Shown: positions 1 through 11,700, counted from the first letter of the stretch. The stretch is 64,000 nucleotides of DNA from Neofusicoccum parvum (GCA_020912385.1 CP087207.1:2356001-2420000); one strand, 5' to 3'. Numbers and translations are program-made. Notes: generated by a model not told the origin, from the letters alone.

Positions 1-1734
1 GGGCGCAGGCGCAGGCGCGGGGGCCGGGGCTGGTTTGGTGAGTTTGGCGCGGGCGGGTTTGGATGGCGGCGGGGCTACGGCGCCGACGGGAGTCTTTGCG
101 GCCATCTTCGTCGTCTCCGGTAGCGGGGTTTTGCTAGCTGTTGGGTTGGTAGGAGCCGTCGTTGAGGTGCTCTTCTGTGCTTTCGTTAGGCTGCTGCTGG
201 TCTGCGTCGCCTTCGTCGAGCTGCCAAGCGAGGTCTGCGTACCATTCTCAGGGACGCTGCGATTTCCAGTCTTGACGACGAGGCGCTGTACGCCTGTACC
301 GTTGAGGCGCGTCTGGGCGCGCACGGTGGGGGTTTCGTACGAGGGTTGGATGGGGTGGCGCTTGTACGTTTGTCCGGCGACGCTGGCACGGGTTTGCGTG
401 GCGCGGTTGTGTGTGTCGGCAGTGGCGGGTGCAGGAGGGGCAGTAGGAACGCGAATGCGTGCTGTTTTCAAAGGCATCACGGGAACGGGTGCAGTTGTAG
501 GAGGCGGAGGAGCTGGTGCATGTGCCTGCCTGTGTGGCGGAGGGGGTGGTGGATACTCCAGCAAAATTGGCGACACATTAGGTGACGGCCGTGTAATATC
601 TTCCGGCGCGCTAGGCATGGATGGGGCCGCCATATGCTCAGTCGCGACCGGTTTGCGTGGTATAGAGCTTACACGCCGCGGCTCGCGGGGCCCCCGGACC
701 TCCCCTCGACGCTGGTGCTGCGCGGAGACACAAAAGTCGCGCGACCCCCCTGAGCTGTATGACCGCGAGCGCGTCACTTGGATAGGGCTGCGCGATTGTG
801 GGTGCATTACGCGTGGGCCAGCGACGCCGAAGCGCTGGGGTGCTGGGGCGCGTATTGGGGGAGGAGAGCCACCGGGCGTCAGCGGGCCGGCAGGCAGCTC
901 GTAGACCCTGCGGCTCTCCGTTGTGACCCATGTGGCTATTGCGTCGGTGCCGCCATTTGTGACTGTTTGGAGCGGCGGTGTGATTGTCAGCGCTCCGGGC
1001 ATGCGCAGGTGGTCTGGGTCAAAGGCTGCGTAGTGTGTTGACGGAGGTTGCGATTGGAGCGGCTGCGTTGAGCTATCTAAGGCATCGGGTGGTTCCTCAT
1101 TTTCGAAGGAGACCTTGGGGGGCACGGGCGGCGGTTGGGTTCTGTGTTCTGGAGGGGCTGGAGGCTGTTCTCTAGGCGCAGAGGGGTTCGTCCTGCCAAA
1201 AGGCCGCCAACGTCTTGCTCTTTGCTCTTTTTGCTGCGGCCAAGTTCTATGGTGTGCGAGATCCAAGGCTTCTGCCGGGCCTGAGGGTGAACATGCGGTC
1301 GCGCCGGAAGATGGCGGTTCGGAGCGTTCGGAGACGAGACTCAGCACGCTAGGACTCATTTCACCGGTGTGCGGATTCGGGTGTTGAACGGTGAGGTAGT
1401 CGTCCGTATCGCCGACGCTCAGATGGGGTCTGCCGTGGGTAGGGTGCTCGAACGCCACAAGTGTCCCTGAAGACGACAAGGAGGAGGAACAGCTATCGCG
1501 GCGGGCGCGTGGGCGATGGCCGCGACCCTCGGAGCTTGAACGGAGTAGTAATAGCTGGCGAGCCCAGCGACGGATACTTCTGGTGAACAGTAGCTGGCTA
1601 GCCCAGCGACGGAGACTCGAGAGTTCGACGCGCTCACGCGATAGAAAAGGGCCATGCTCGCTGCTGCCGTGCGGTTGGCGGGACGGCTGTGGCAGGAATG
1701 TGGCAGGCGCTGAGGAATGCGTAGCCCACGCCAT
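1..1734 (-). CDS. Partial Pro/Ser/Thr-rich protein of unknown function, runs off the left edge
   Basis: The reverse strand is open without a stop from about 1984 down to base 1. I start the protein at the ATG at 1734 because a TATAAAAG box lies 106 nt upstream; an in-frame ATG at 1866 is an alternative. The visible 578 codons are low complexity: an Arg/Ser/Leu-rich N-terminus (residues about 30-75), several Pro-rich tracts, basic SRSPI/TRSRSYSS stretches near the middle, Thr/Ser-rich sequence later, and Ala-Pro repeats at the window edge. No enzymatic domain, signal peptide or membrane segment is visible. Near the N-terminus a 39-nt imperfect tandem repeat encodes two copies of an RRWA.QLL motif. 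Composition suggests a disordered scaffold or regulatory protein, but I do not recognise the family. The 3' end lies outside the window. Confidence 0.6.
   Translation of the reverse strand, partial: MAWATHSSAPATFLPQPSRQPHGSSEHGPFLSRERVELSSLRRWASQLLFTRSIRRWARQLLLLRSSSEGRGHRPRARRDSCSSSLSSSGTLVAFEHPTHGRPHLSVGDTDDYLTVQHPNPHTGEMSPSVLSLVSERSEPPSSGATACSPSGPAEALDLAHHRTWPQQKEQRARRWRPFGRTNPSAPREQPPAPPEHRTQPPPVPPKVSFENEEPPDALDSSTQPLQSQPPSTHYAAFDPDHLRMPGALTITPPLQTVTNGGTDAIATWVTTESRRVYELPAGPLTPGGSPPPIRAPAPQRFGVAGPRVMHPQSRSPIQVTRSRSYSSGGSRDFCVSAQHQRRGEVRGPREPRRVSSIPRKPVATEHMAAPSMPSAPEDITRPSPNVSPILLEYPPPPPPHRQAHAPAPPPPTTAPVPVMPLKTARIRVPTAPPAPATADTHNRATQTRASVAGQTYKRHPIQPSYETPTVRAQTRLNGTGVQRLVVKTGNRSVPENGTQTSLGSSTKATQTSSSLTKAQKSTSTTAPTNPTASKTPLPETTKMAAKTPVGAVAPPPSKPARAKLTKPAPAPAPAPAP
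1552..1616 (-). repeat. 39-nt imperfect tandem repeat inside the left-edge gene
   Basis: A TAGCTGGCNAGCCCAGCGAC unit begins at 1552 and again at 1591, a period of 39 nt (13 codons). The frame of the left-edge protein is kept across both copies, giving two similar RRWA.QLL segments. Confidence 0.6.
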
Positions 1735-1832
1735 CGTGCGAGCCGAACACGGGGATGCGCCTCCCCTAGCGAAGGTTCTTGGCTGTTTAACGACCGTCGT
1801 TCCTGGGGTTAAGGAGAGAAGCAGCGTTGCGC

Positions 1833-1840
1833 CTTTTATA
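1833..1840 (-). promoter_or_regulatory. TATA box of the left-edge gene
   Basis: TATAAAAG on the reverse strand lies 106 nt before the ATG at 1734, a normal fungal spacing for a TATA box plus 5' leader. It is the main reason for preferring 1734 over 1866 as the start. Confidence 0.45.
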
Positions 1841-1984
1841 GAGTACTGGCCTGCGCTTTGTATCATAGCTCCACGGTTTGGGCGTCGATGAGCAGGAAGT
1901 ATCCATGGTTCTATCACCGCAGTCTTGTCAAAGGAGCCAACAGGATGACTTAATTGCCGCGTCGAATCGGGTATGGACACGGGT

Positions 1985-2545
1985 GCTCAGGCCGAGGAAG
2001 TATCGAGACCCTTACAGATCCGGGTACCGGGCGGCCGCGATGAGAAACGTTTCGGATTCGAATGTGGCCGCCGAGAGGTGTGGTTGCGGTTCGAGGGTTT
2101 TGGCTAACCCGTCTCTGGTAGCGCCATCCACAAAGACCGTCCCGGACTTGATGCCCGCATGCAAAGCTCCTCTCAGTTGCTTTGTTTCCGAGGTCCATTG
2201 CACACCCTCATGGGGCGTGGAAGTGCCAGTCCCAGCGAGCTTAACCGGGGGTTTGCTGCTCTTTTGCGTCCGCATGAAGGGTTCAGTTCCCCACATTTGG
2301 CCGTCCTGCTCTTGCATTTCGATTGTTCAGAATGGAATTGTTCAACATACTGATTGCGCATTTGCCAGGGCTATTTTCCTTCATCCAATTCCCATGAAAC
2401 CAGCTTTTGATCTTTTTGACCTGCCTTCCCAATCGTTTTTCGAGTGGTATATGGCGCATAAACACCGTGCCCCGATCAACGCCTTGACGCCGTCGCTGTG
2501 CCTCCCCATCCAATTACCGCCAGCGATTCCCTTTTGCAACTTTCT
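1985..2545. other. Intergenic, no gene seen
   Basis: This lies between the 3' end of CDC73 and the upstream region of the left-edge gene, both on the reverse strand. Short ORFs occur in several frames but none shows a recognisable domain. Confidence 0.5.
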
Positions 2546-3875
2546 TCATCTTCCCGGAGGAATGCCATCTCTCGTCCATCCCTTGCCCCGCATGCTGAGC
2601 TCGATGGCGTTCCAGATCTTCTCTACTTCTTCGCGGTCCCTCCAACGACCCGCCGTGCCTTGGTGAGGGGTGTATTTGTCCACCTGCGCCGTCATGACGC
2701 TACGTCCCCATCCTCTTACCGTCTCAGGGACTGTCTCTCCGCGCCAGCCCACATAGACGCCCAAAGCATGGCTGAACAGCTCTGCCGGCTGTGTCCACTT
2801 GTACGACTTGAACTGCCACGTCTGACCCGTGGTGAAAACAGCGACTACACGCTGCCAGTAATCCGGCTTGAACTGGTCTGGCGAATCGACCAGGATGAAG
2901 CGAATGGGCCGGCTTGGATCGATGCTGGGAAGGATGCGGGTAAGCTGGAGCAGGTTGGGGCCAGTGCCAGCAGAGTCGGCGGGGGTGTAGAGACCATCGT
3001 CGAGGAACGACTTGATGTTCGACATGCGCAAGAGTGAAGAAGCCGAGGGCGAGAGCAGGATGATGGGCTCGGGACGACGGCGATCACCTGGCTTCTTGAG
3101 GTTCGAGACGAGCGCCGGGTTGGTGACACTGTTCAGAGGGTTGTGCACGGCAGCCGCGCCTGAGCGCTTGCCGTGGCCCAGAAGGGTTGCTGCGTGTTTG
3201 CGAATATGAGAGAAATCCTGATGGTTCATTAGCAATCCGCGAGGTAGAACGATGCGCAGCCGTACTCACCGTAGGCTTGATGCCGCGCAGCACGCTATTC
3301 CTGTCGCCCATGCGCCTTTCGCCATTGTAGATCTCCAGGAGACGCGGATCGGGCTGCGACTTGCCGGCCTTCGGTGCTCCGCTGGGCACAGTGGAAATGC
3401 CTCCAGCCGTGCCAGCAGCAATGTTTGCAGAGCTTGCGGCGGCCGACGCCTCAGACGGCAGAGGCTTGATGTTCTCGCTCTCCTCAGAGCCGCCCTCCAG
3501 CCATGTGATGAGATCGAGCTTCTCTGCAAAGACCAGGTTCTTGACCGCTCCCCCTGCGCCACCCGGACCGGCCAACTCTTCGTTCAGACGCTGGACGGAG
3601 GTGATGTACTCGGGCACGGCGGCGTCTTTTTTCAACCACGTGAAGTACACGCTGCGCAGGTCGATGGGCTGGCCGCCCGACAGGAAGCGCGTCGGGGCAT
3701 TCAGCGGAATGGCGCGATGCTGGCGGTCCTCGTGGTTGAACTGGAGGAAGGTTGCCTTTGCGAGGTTCTGCTCGACATCTTGGGCGTGCGAAGCGTCGGC
3801 GCTGGTCGTGGGAATCGGGGGTGTGTTGGCGGCAATCGCGCTACGCAGGTTGAGCAAGGGGTCGCTCTCGGCCAT
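2546..3875 (-). CDS. CDC73: Paf1 complex subunit Cdc73 (parafibromin family)
   Basis: Cdc73 is a nuclear subunit of the Paf1 complex, which travels with RNA polymerase II and supports elongation, histone marks and 3'-end formation. Exons are 3875-3270 and 3217-2546, giving 425 aa. The 52-nt intron has donor GTGAGT, branch-like GCTAATG and acceptor CAG, and restores the family junction IKPT/DFSHIRKHA. The N-terminal part carries the LLNLRSAI start and the LRSVYFTWLKKDAA segment. The C-terminal part from about residue 250 is the Ras-like Cdc73 domain, with PIILLSPSASSLLRM, FILVDSPDQFKPDYW and the closing WNAIE segment. Length is close to other fungal Cdc73 proteins. The ATG at 3875 (MAESDPLLNLR) is preferred over one 37 codons upstream, which adds non-conserved Pro-rich sequence. 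Family assignment is firm. Confidence 0.95.
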
Positions 3876-4971
3876 TGTTGCGGTATGCGATGGCGATGGC
3901 TCGAGGAGAGGCGGGGAGGGAGGACGGAGGTGGGCGTGGCAGATGCGGCTGCGGCCGTGGAGCTCGACGTGAAGTCGACGCGCCACGTCCGAGCTTGCGC
4001 CGCGGAAGCCTGCCCGAATCGGAGGCCACCACAGCGAGGCTATGAAACAAATGTGCGCTTCTTTGAGGTGGGCCGACTACTTCACAACCATTTGTGAGGC
4101 TAAAAATCCACAGGCCGAGTATTAGACTGACCTTCTCCTTTATTTTTTTGCGATCTTCCAGAGTGCAACGGATTATTTTGTTGTTATATTGCAGAGATAT
4201 CAGCTTCTTTAAGCTGTATTTTCTAAGTTCCTTCCTAATACAGTACTGGAGCTGCCGCAGAGCTTCTCGAAGTGGAACGATATTGGCGTTATAGGAAATG
4301 AAAACAGGCCCATCACATGCGCTTGCTTGGGAGCCCAGCGTCTTCCGCAACCGGTCCCTTCCTTCTCCATGGACAAGGACTCCACCTTTAGAAAGTAGCA
4401 GAGAGCCCTGGTCGTCTTCCTTGAGTATCATGTTCTACTCTTTCTACTTTCTTGATTTATCCATGGCCATTAGCGAGAACCATACGTGAGGCAGCCTTGC
4501 GAACCCGTTCCTCCGATGCCCGTACCAGTTTAGAATGTCTGTGTTCATTCAATCCGCGGCGAAGCCTCCTTTTGGCAGCCGCGTCATTTTCTCCTTTGGG
4601 TTCGTCGAAAGGTTCAGTTCAGATATCTTGCTTTATTTCCACAGCTTTTTCTGAAGCCTCCTAACTTTGGGCTTTCCTTGCTTCCCCTGGTTCCTTGACC
4701 TTCTTTAACGTCTTCTCCTCGGACTTGCGGGACTGGTCCCTGGTGAGTATCCGATCGACAATACAGAAGAGCTCACGATTGCAGTGCTTGAACATGTTCA
4801 AAGTCGGCTCGGAGAGGCCTGGGACGCGACGCAGCTTCTTCCTACGCTTGCAGCGTTTCTTAGCGTGCTTTAGGGCTTTGAGCTTAGACCGCAATAAGGC
4901 GCCCGTGATGCAAGCAGCAGCGGCATTGGTGAAGTGCAGCTCTGCCGATGCTACCTGATATCGCCTCGGAG
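3876..4971. other. Intergenic: CDC73 promoter plus AT-rich, decayed-looking coding stretch
   Basis: The part next to CDC73 is GC-rich promoter or leader. From about 4100 to 4480 the sequence becomes AT-rich. On the reverse strand one frame from about 4971 to 4460 has only two stops (4661-4663 and 4619-4621) and encodes Lys/Arg-rich sequence. A second frame from 4431 is open for about 110 codons of different composition. I do not recognise a family. It may be a relic of a gene or transposon. Confidence 0.35.
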
Positions 4972-5665
4972 CTAGAGCAAAGTACGGGACGTGGAATCCG
5001 ACTGCACAGCAGCCAAACACACAGCGGTGGCGTAGTCTCCGTCGTGGGAGATGCTCAGCTTCGCCACCTGGCCCTCACATTGCTCCAGTCCCGAGGCGAC
5101 ATCAGGATGGCCTTCCAAATCAGGCGAGGGTGAAGAGGCCACGTGCTGATCTGTTTCGGTGGATATGGGAATGCTGAAACCGTAGGTCTGATTCAAGTAG
5201 AGGCGTTGGACGTGGGTCATGACGGGCGATCTGTCGAGCACGATGGCATAGGGCTGACCGCCATCAGTGGCCACCAGGACATCTTTGAGAAGGATTCGGC
5301 GAGACTGAACGGCCTTTATGACCGCCTCCTTCGCGGCAAATCTACACGCACGGCTCAATTACACGAAGGCCTTCGAACTATCAGTTGCGTGCTGCTTACC
5401 GGCCAGCAAGATAACGCACTGCGCTGGTAACGATGGCAGGGTCGTGGCCAGTGGCTGGCTCGTGCAGCAAGGTTTTGAAGCGCAGGTTGAACAGCAAGAT
5501 TTCGTGGAAGGAGAAGACGCGGGCCAGGAAGGGGTGCAGCTGTGGCAAAGAGGTCGACTCCGGCTGCGCGTGGCGCGGACGGCGCTGGACAAGGGACTTG
5601 ACGCGCTGGATGCTGCAAATGTCGACGCCCACGCTGCAAGGATACGGAAAGGGCCGTGGAGGCAT
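4972..5665 (-). CDS. PPT2: Mitochondrial holo-[acyl-carrier-protein] synthase (4'-phosphopantetheinyl transferase, AcpS type)
   Basis: The predicted enzyme moves 4'-phosphopantetheine from CoA to mitochondrial acyl carrier protein, needed for mitochondrial type II fatty acid and lipoate synthesis. Exons are 5665-5400 and 5341-4972 (211 aa). The 58-nt intron (GTAAGC...GTGTAG) splits an Arg codon and reconstitutes the AcpS signature RFAAKEAVIKA at about residues 89-99, with Glu94 as the expected metal ligand. The N-terminal metal motif GVDI..I.R lies at residues 13-20 (Asp15), followed by RVFSFHEI. The size fits AcpS-type fungal enzymes rather than the larger Lys5/NpgA type. An upstream in-frame ATG exists but adds non-conserved Arg/Ala-rich sequence; it could be a targeting extension. 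It is head-to-head with the GH43 gene, 694 bp apart. Confidence 0.9.
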
Positions 5666-6359
5666 GTCCAGGGCGGGTGAGACGCGGACTCGGCCACAGG
5701 CGCAGGTGCGTGGACGGGGGAGCGAGAGAGCGCGGCAGGAATTGCGGGAGCGGCTGGCGGCGCTGATGGGCCGGTAGGGCTGATCGGCCAGACGAGCAGA
5801 CGCAAGGGGAGCAGCGGCACGGGCGAACCAGGCTCCCAGACATCCGCCCGCCAGCCGCCAGCCGTTGATGCCCAATCGGCCCAATGCCAGCTACAAAAGT
5901 GCAGCAGCCCACGGCGCGCTGCTGGGCGGCGCTGGCGAGTGCTGCGAGTGCTGCGAGTGCTGCGACTGCTGCGACTGCTGCGTGGCAGCCTCGCCAGACC
6001 AGACCCGCCATGCCGCCGAGCTGCAGCACAGCCCTCCTCCGCCGTCCACACGCTGCCCGCGTGCCAGCTGCCAACGCTGCCTTCAGCTTGGCTGGGGACC
6101 GGCTGCACAGCCACCCGCGGGCCAGCTTCCAGCGCCCCGTCCTGGCGAGCGACTCAGGGCTGCCGCGCACGCCTGACACCGCCGGTGCCGAAGTTTCAAG
6201 GCGCGGCGATGACGCACTTGCTGCAGGCCCGCGCTAGACCGCCCGGGACCGGTCTCCTCGGGCGGTTGACAGCTGCACGCCATCGTCCTATTTGTACAAC
6301 CTTCGTCGCCGACAAGCTTTGCTGCCACCGCTCCCCGAAACTCAATTCCCGCCGGCATC
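5666..6359. other. Divergent PPT2/GH43 intergenic region
   Basis: This 694-bp GC-rich stretch holds the 9-bp minisatellite and pyrimidine-rich sequence before the GH43 start. No supported gene. Confidence 0.5.
5935..5979. repeat. 9-bp tandem repeat (GCGAGTGCT/GCGACTGCT x5)
   Basis: Three perfect GCGAGTGCT units are followed by two GCGACTGCT units. The array sits in the shared upstream region of PPT2 and the GH43 gene and is open in several frames on both strands, but I support no protein there. Confidence 0.85.
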
Positions 6360-7784
6360 ATGACTTACAACAACTCCGTCCTCACCTGCACGCCCCACGC
6401 CACCCCCGACCCCTTCGTCACCTATGCCAACAACAAGTTCTACTTGGTGCGTCTCCCCACCGCAAATGAGGGGGAGGGGCAGTCCTGCGGGGCCCCTCTG
6501 CCCACCCTGCGCTGCACCACCGTCACTGACACCGCCGCCAGACGTTCACGGCCGGCGACCGCGTCGAGGTCTGGTGCTCCGACAACGTGCTCAGCTTCCA
6601 CAATGCGTCCAAGCATGTCATCTGGTGAGTGGGCATTCTTTTCTTTCTTCCTTTGTCACGTGAATCACCTCGCCGATTCCTCGCCGTTCATGTTCTTTCC
6701 TGTCCTCTGTCCATTTCTTCTGTTTTCTCGGTGAGCGTGACGCCTCCACGCTCCAAGTCACGTATCTCTGCATCCCGTCGAGTTTCCATGCTAATGCCCA
6801 CCAGGAAGCCTCCGCCGGGCACTGAGTACTCGGGTGGCATCTGGGCCCCCGAGATTCACGTCATCGACGGCCGCTGGTACTGCTATGTAGCGTGCGAGAA
6901 CCCCAAGGAGGGCAACAAGTCTCACAGGGTGCGTCTCCATCCCAGCAATTGACTTCCATCCGCTAAGCTTCGTCCAGATGTATGTCATCGGCGGTCCGCC
7001 CGGCCACGAAGACCCGTGCATGGGCAACTGGGAGTTCTTGGGCCCGTTGAGGGGTGTGCCTTCGGACCAGTGGGCCATTGACGGCACCGTCATCACCCTG
7101 AACAACCAGAAGTACTTCGTCTACAGCGGCTGGCCCCTCGGCGAGCACCACTCGGACAAGACGCAGGAGCTCTTCATCGTGCACCTGCGCACGCCCACCG
7201 AGGCCGACGGCTCTCGCCCGCCCACCAAGATCTCGCACCCGGACTACCCGTGGGAGCGCAGCGGACCGTCGGGCATCAACGAGGGACCGCAGTGGCTCGC
7301 CTCGCCCGACGGCTCGTGGGTTGGCCTGGCGTACAGCTGCGCGGGCTCGTGGACCAAGGACTACAAGATGAACACGATCCGCTACGGCGGCGGCGACCCG
7401 CTTGACCCGCGCTCGTGGCGCAAGAGCGACAAGCCGCTCATCTGCACCCCCGACGGCGCCTCCGGCCCCTACGGCCCCGGCCACGGCAACTTCATCCCCA
7501 TCGCCAACAACGAGATCCTCGCCATCTTCCACGCTACCGATTCCCCCACTGACGGCTGGGAGAACCGCAAGGGCCGCTGCCAGCGTGTCAACTTCACCCA
7601 CCACGGCCCCGACATGGGCAACTGTGTCGGCCCGCTGTGTGGCGACGTTGACAGCTTCATGAAGGGCGGTCACGCTCAGGCCTGGGGTGGCAGCAGTGGT
7701 GGCGGCGGCGGTCTGGAGGACAAGCTGCACGGCTTCTTGAACAAGGCCAAGGACAAGGTCGAGCAGAAGCTGAGGGAGTTGTAA
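6360..7784 (+). CDS. Glycoside hydrolase family 43 protein, no signal peptide
   Basis: GH43 enzymes are inverting five-bladed beta-propeller glycosidases acting on arabinan, xylan or related side chains. Exons are 6360-6446, 6542-6624, 6805-6928 and 6978-7784 (366 aa); all introns are GT-AG, the second with a GCTAATG branch motif. The three expected acids are visible: Asp17 in ATPDPF (base), Asp133 in WAIDGTV (pKa modulator) and Glu200 in GINEGPQ (acid). GGIWAPEIH is the usual blade segment. The start MTYNNSVLTC has no hydrophobic signal, so the product may be cytosolic, or a signal exon may have been missed. A Gly-rich linker near residue 330 precedes a charged, helix-prone C-terminal tail (about residues 342-366), unusual for the family. 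Substrate cannot be read from sequence. Confidence 0.88.
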
Positions 7785-8798
7785 GATGTTGAGCGCAATT
7801 GAAGCGACTGAAAATAAAAACTAAGACCTTCATTTCTGAGGCACTGTATGAGAAACAATATGTAGGATCGGGCTCTGCGTCGCGAGATGCGGGTTCAGTT
7901 CAGGGTTATGAGCTATAGAAGTAACGAAGGAACAAGAATATGCAAGCTTTCTCCATTCATATAATTCGACTTCGCTTTGTGCAGTATAAAGCCAGGAAGG
8001 AAAGCGCCTGCGAGAAGTGTATAACATACATTAGAGGCTTCTCCATAGCATCTAGCACAGCTCTCGACAAAACTTCTCCGCCCATAGAAACCCCCTTAAC
8101 GCCTTTTGTAGCTCAGTCACTTTACCAATGTTAGGCTCCCGAAGAGCCAAAAGAATTTCTCTTCATACTAGCCCAAAGTGTACTCGTCCGTAGCTGTCGA
8201 CCCCATGGAAGATACCCCAAGCAGCACTGTGCCGCATGCGTTACCGCCGCATAGACCATCTCATCTCCTCCCCGCAAGCGGCCTCCACCCTCCCTCACCT
8301 CCGCAAGCCCCACCAACAACCTCCTCTCCGCCGCGCAAACTGGGCTCCCCGGATGGGCAACACATCGAATGAGTCGAAGCGATGCGCATCGACTCTCCAT
8401 AACACGCTGAGCGGAAGTGCGGCTCGTTGATTGGTAATATGCCGTCGGGCGCGACATTACCCCAGGAAGATGCTTTTAGAAGCACGTGCTATATCTATGT
8501 ATCGCAATATGCCATGCAACGCAACTATTGAAAAATGCTGAATGTTTTGGACTATATACATACAAACTCATCAATATCTAAAACAGTTCGTGCACACCGA
8601 CACAACAAAAATTGCCTATCAGTGAACAACACCCAACTCTTTTGTCTTTCCCACAAACAGCGCCTTGGCCTTGTAGAATCAAACACCATCCATGAAATGC
8701 CTAAGAGACGCCAGTCCGATTACATATTAACACGTGCTTCTAATCGCTCTTCTCGCTCCGACTACAACGCACAAGATCCACCCACCACACAAGCCTCA
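7785..8798. other. Convergent 3' intergenic region between GH43 and MCD4
   Basis: It is moderately AT-rich, with A-rich stretches soon after the GH43 stop (about 7808) that may serve 3'-end formation. Small ORFs near 8131-8485 have no recognisable domain. Confidence 0.5.
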
Positions 8799-11700
8799 CT
8801 ATCTCGCATCCGTCGTTGTCTTCCCGTTAACAGCCCCATTCACCGTCTCCACAACCCCATTCGCCTCTAGCTTCACCTTCTCTACCCCATCCCTCACTCC
8901 ATTTGCCACGCCCTTGACCCCCTGAACCACCACGTCCTCAAACTCCACACCGCTAACGAAAATCTCGCTCACGCCCTCCAGCGCGGCAACGAAGACGCAC
9001 AGTCCGCTCGCGATGCAGAAGTGGCTGATGGTAGTGCCAATATCCAGCCAACTGCCTTCGTCACGAACCATCCAGAAGAAGCTCGCAGTCATGACGTCGC
9101 CGATGGCCATGACGATCATGAACAGCGCCGATGGTGCAACACCGAGGCGGCGGTTGAGGATGCCGAGGTTGGCGCTGATGACGGCGAAGGGGACGAGGAT
9201 CTTGAACATGAGTAGCGCGCCTTGGCTGAACGGGTCGAACACGGGAATGAGCCGGGCGACGGCGTCGAGAGAGAAGGAGGAGATGGAGGCGATGTTGCCG
9301 GTGCTGAAGAAGGCGGACTGAAGGAGGAAAAGGAAGAAGAGCGCGATGCGTGCATCGCCGAGGCTGAGAGAGCGGTGGTTGGGGCTGTCGCTGGAGAGGT
9401 TGGCGAGGCGGGTGTGTGTTGAGGCCAGGGCCGGAGTGAGGGGGTTGAGTTCCGAGGTTGCTGCCGTGGGAGGCTGTGCTGCTGCGGTGTGGTGCTGCTT
9501 CTGAGAGGTGTGCTGGTATATGCGGTGCTCCATGCGAACCCAGGTGACCACTGTCATGCAGAAGGCAAAGTAGAACAAGCCTTCATACGAGATTGTGAGA
9601 ATGATGAAGATGGGCGAGAAAGCTAGGAAAATTACGACCAGGCGGTGGATGTAGTGGTTGTTCGGTGCCAAGCCGTGGAGGAAGGGAACCGTGAGGGATG
9701 CAACTGTAGAAGGTTAACAAAGTTCAATACGGCCACCAACGAGTCCAACTTACCAAGAACGACCCATCCCACAATCTGCGTGCCAAGAGGCAACCCTTCC
9801 TTAGCTTTCAAAGACGTGACGCTAGACTTAGTGACGAGCATGGCAAGGGCGATGAGCCCAACTTGTGTTCCCAAAATCGTCCTAGACAATGCGTCGGCCT
9901 TCTCAGCGGCGAGGCCTTTCTTGGTGGCAGTTGACTGTGCGATGATACTCTTTTCGAAGATGAGGTACAGTGCGCCGACTGTAAACATGAGGAAACCCCC
10001 GAGAAGGCTGTATATTCATTGTCAGAAAAATGGCGGGCAGTAATAGAACAGAGCAAAACTTACATCAAAGTGATGTCTTCTACCTTGAGGGCGTCTAATA
10101 GCGTGAAGATACTCATCATACTGCAAGACAGCCACCAAGTCGTCACCAGGAGTCTATTTTTCTTGATAAAGCCCATGCCATAGAATGCTGGCCACAGTGA
10201 AGCTAAGATGTAGCAAATGGTAAAGACTTCTCTGTGGAAGTAGCTTTGCACCTAAAGTTCAACCGTTAGCCAAAAATCCCTAGGCGATGGGGAACTCTCA
10301 GACTTACAATTGCTTCTAGGAACCCAATAGACGCCAAGAATTTGACTACTAAGCCAAACTTGTCCTGTGGGGTTTTGATGTGCTCGAACAGAACATCCTT
10401 ACCCTTCCGCAATGCGGCTCTCCGTGCATACACTTCCTCCCAGAACATTACCGGGAAGATGGCGTAGCCGTAGTAAGTCAAAGACGACCGTTGCGCGAGC
10501 AGGACAGAGAATAGCGCAACGCCAACGGCAGAGAAGACAGTTGTCGAAGCAATAGACCGAGAAGTTTCCGCCGTGCCGTGCAAGACATGCAGATCAATGA
10601 CAGTCGTGATTGCAAACGCTATCCAGCCCAGGTAACCCAGCGTCACCAGGGTCCGAAGGAATAGCCAATCGTACGTCTGAAGGTACCTGAGACCTCCCAA
10701 CCCCAGCTTGATCAACTCTGTGCACTGTTGAATGGCATCTTCAGCATGACCGCTGTCGATAAGCTTTGTTATCGATGCAATGCGGTTCTCCACTGAATTA
10801 TCTTCCGCGCCGCCGAAAGCGGAGAAGGGCTTATAGTGCAGCTCGGTGGCCTTCTTCTGCTCCTCCTTGACGTGATACATTTCGAGGATCTCCTTGGCAT
10901 TAACCAGAAGGGCCTTGGCTTTCTTGGTGGCATCCGCGTTCAAGTAAGCCAGCGGCAGTTCGCCAACTGAGTTGACGGGGAAGGGAATGCCGACAAGGTA
11001 GGCCATGAGAGCTGCGACGTCGGCCTGCGCAACGTCATTTCGCTGAATGTGGTCGAGGTTCCAGTCGGAGGAGAAACCGTCCTCATGGCCAGCCGCAGTA
11101 CCTTGTGGCACCTTGACTGGCGGCGCAACGCCAGATCCCCAAGCAATCAACGGTGTCCGTGTATTGTCCGGGTGGCCGTCTCCATGGCTGCCCCAATCAC
11201 TCATACCGTGGTCTGCGGTGAACACGAAAGCCGTCTTGCCGTCGTTGTAGAAGTCCTCAATCAGCTCCGTGATCTCCTTCACGCCCTGATCCACGATCTT
11301 GATATTATGCAGGTACTCCTTCGAGTACGGCCGGTACGAATGGCCCGTGGTGTCGAGGCCCAGCAGATGCAGGAAGAACACGTTCTTATCCTGGCGCAGG
11401 GCGGCGTTCAACGTCGCGTTCGACTTCGCATCACGGAACAAGCCCTTGACGCGCTCGAAGACCCAAGTATCCAGATGCGTGGCATCCTGCGAGAAATCCT
11501 CATACTCGGCGCCGTACATGTCAACGTCGACGCGGCCCGGCACAGCGCCCTGCTCGAACATGGGCAGGATGTCCGGGCTGCCCCAGCTCCATGTGTGGCG
11601 CGAGCGATTGAAGACGCTGTCGAAGTTGACCGGGTTCAGCTTCCAGCCCGTCGTCACCGATGACACATCTTCGTATAGGCCGGCAATTAGCGCGACGTGT

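Noticed and set aside
35..904. 289-codon forward ORF at the left end
   Set aside because: Gly/Val/Cys-rich antisense of the Pro/Ser-rich reverse gene, whose frame is open for much longer and has a TATA box.
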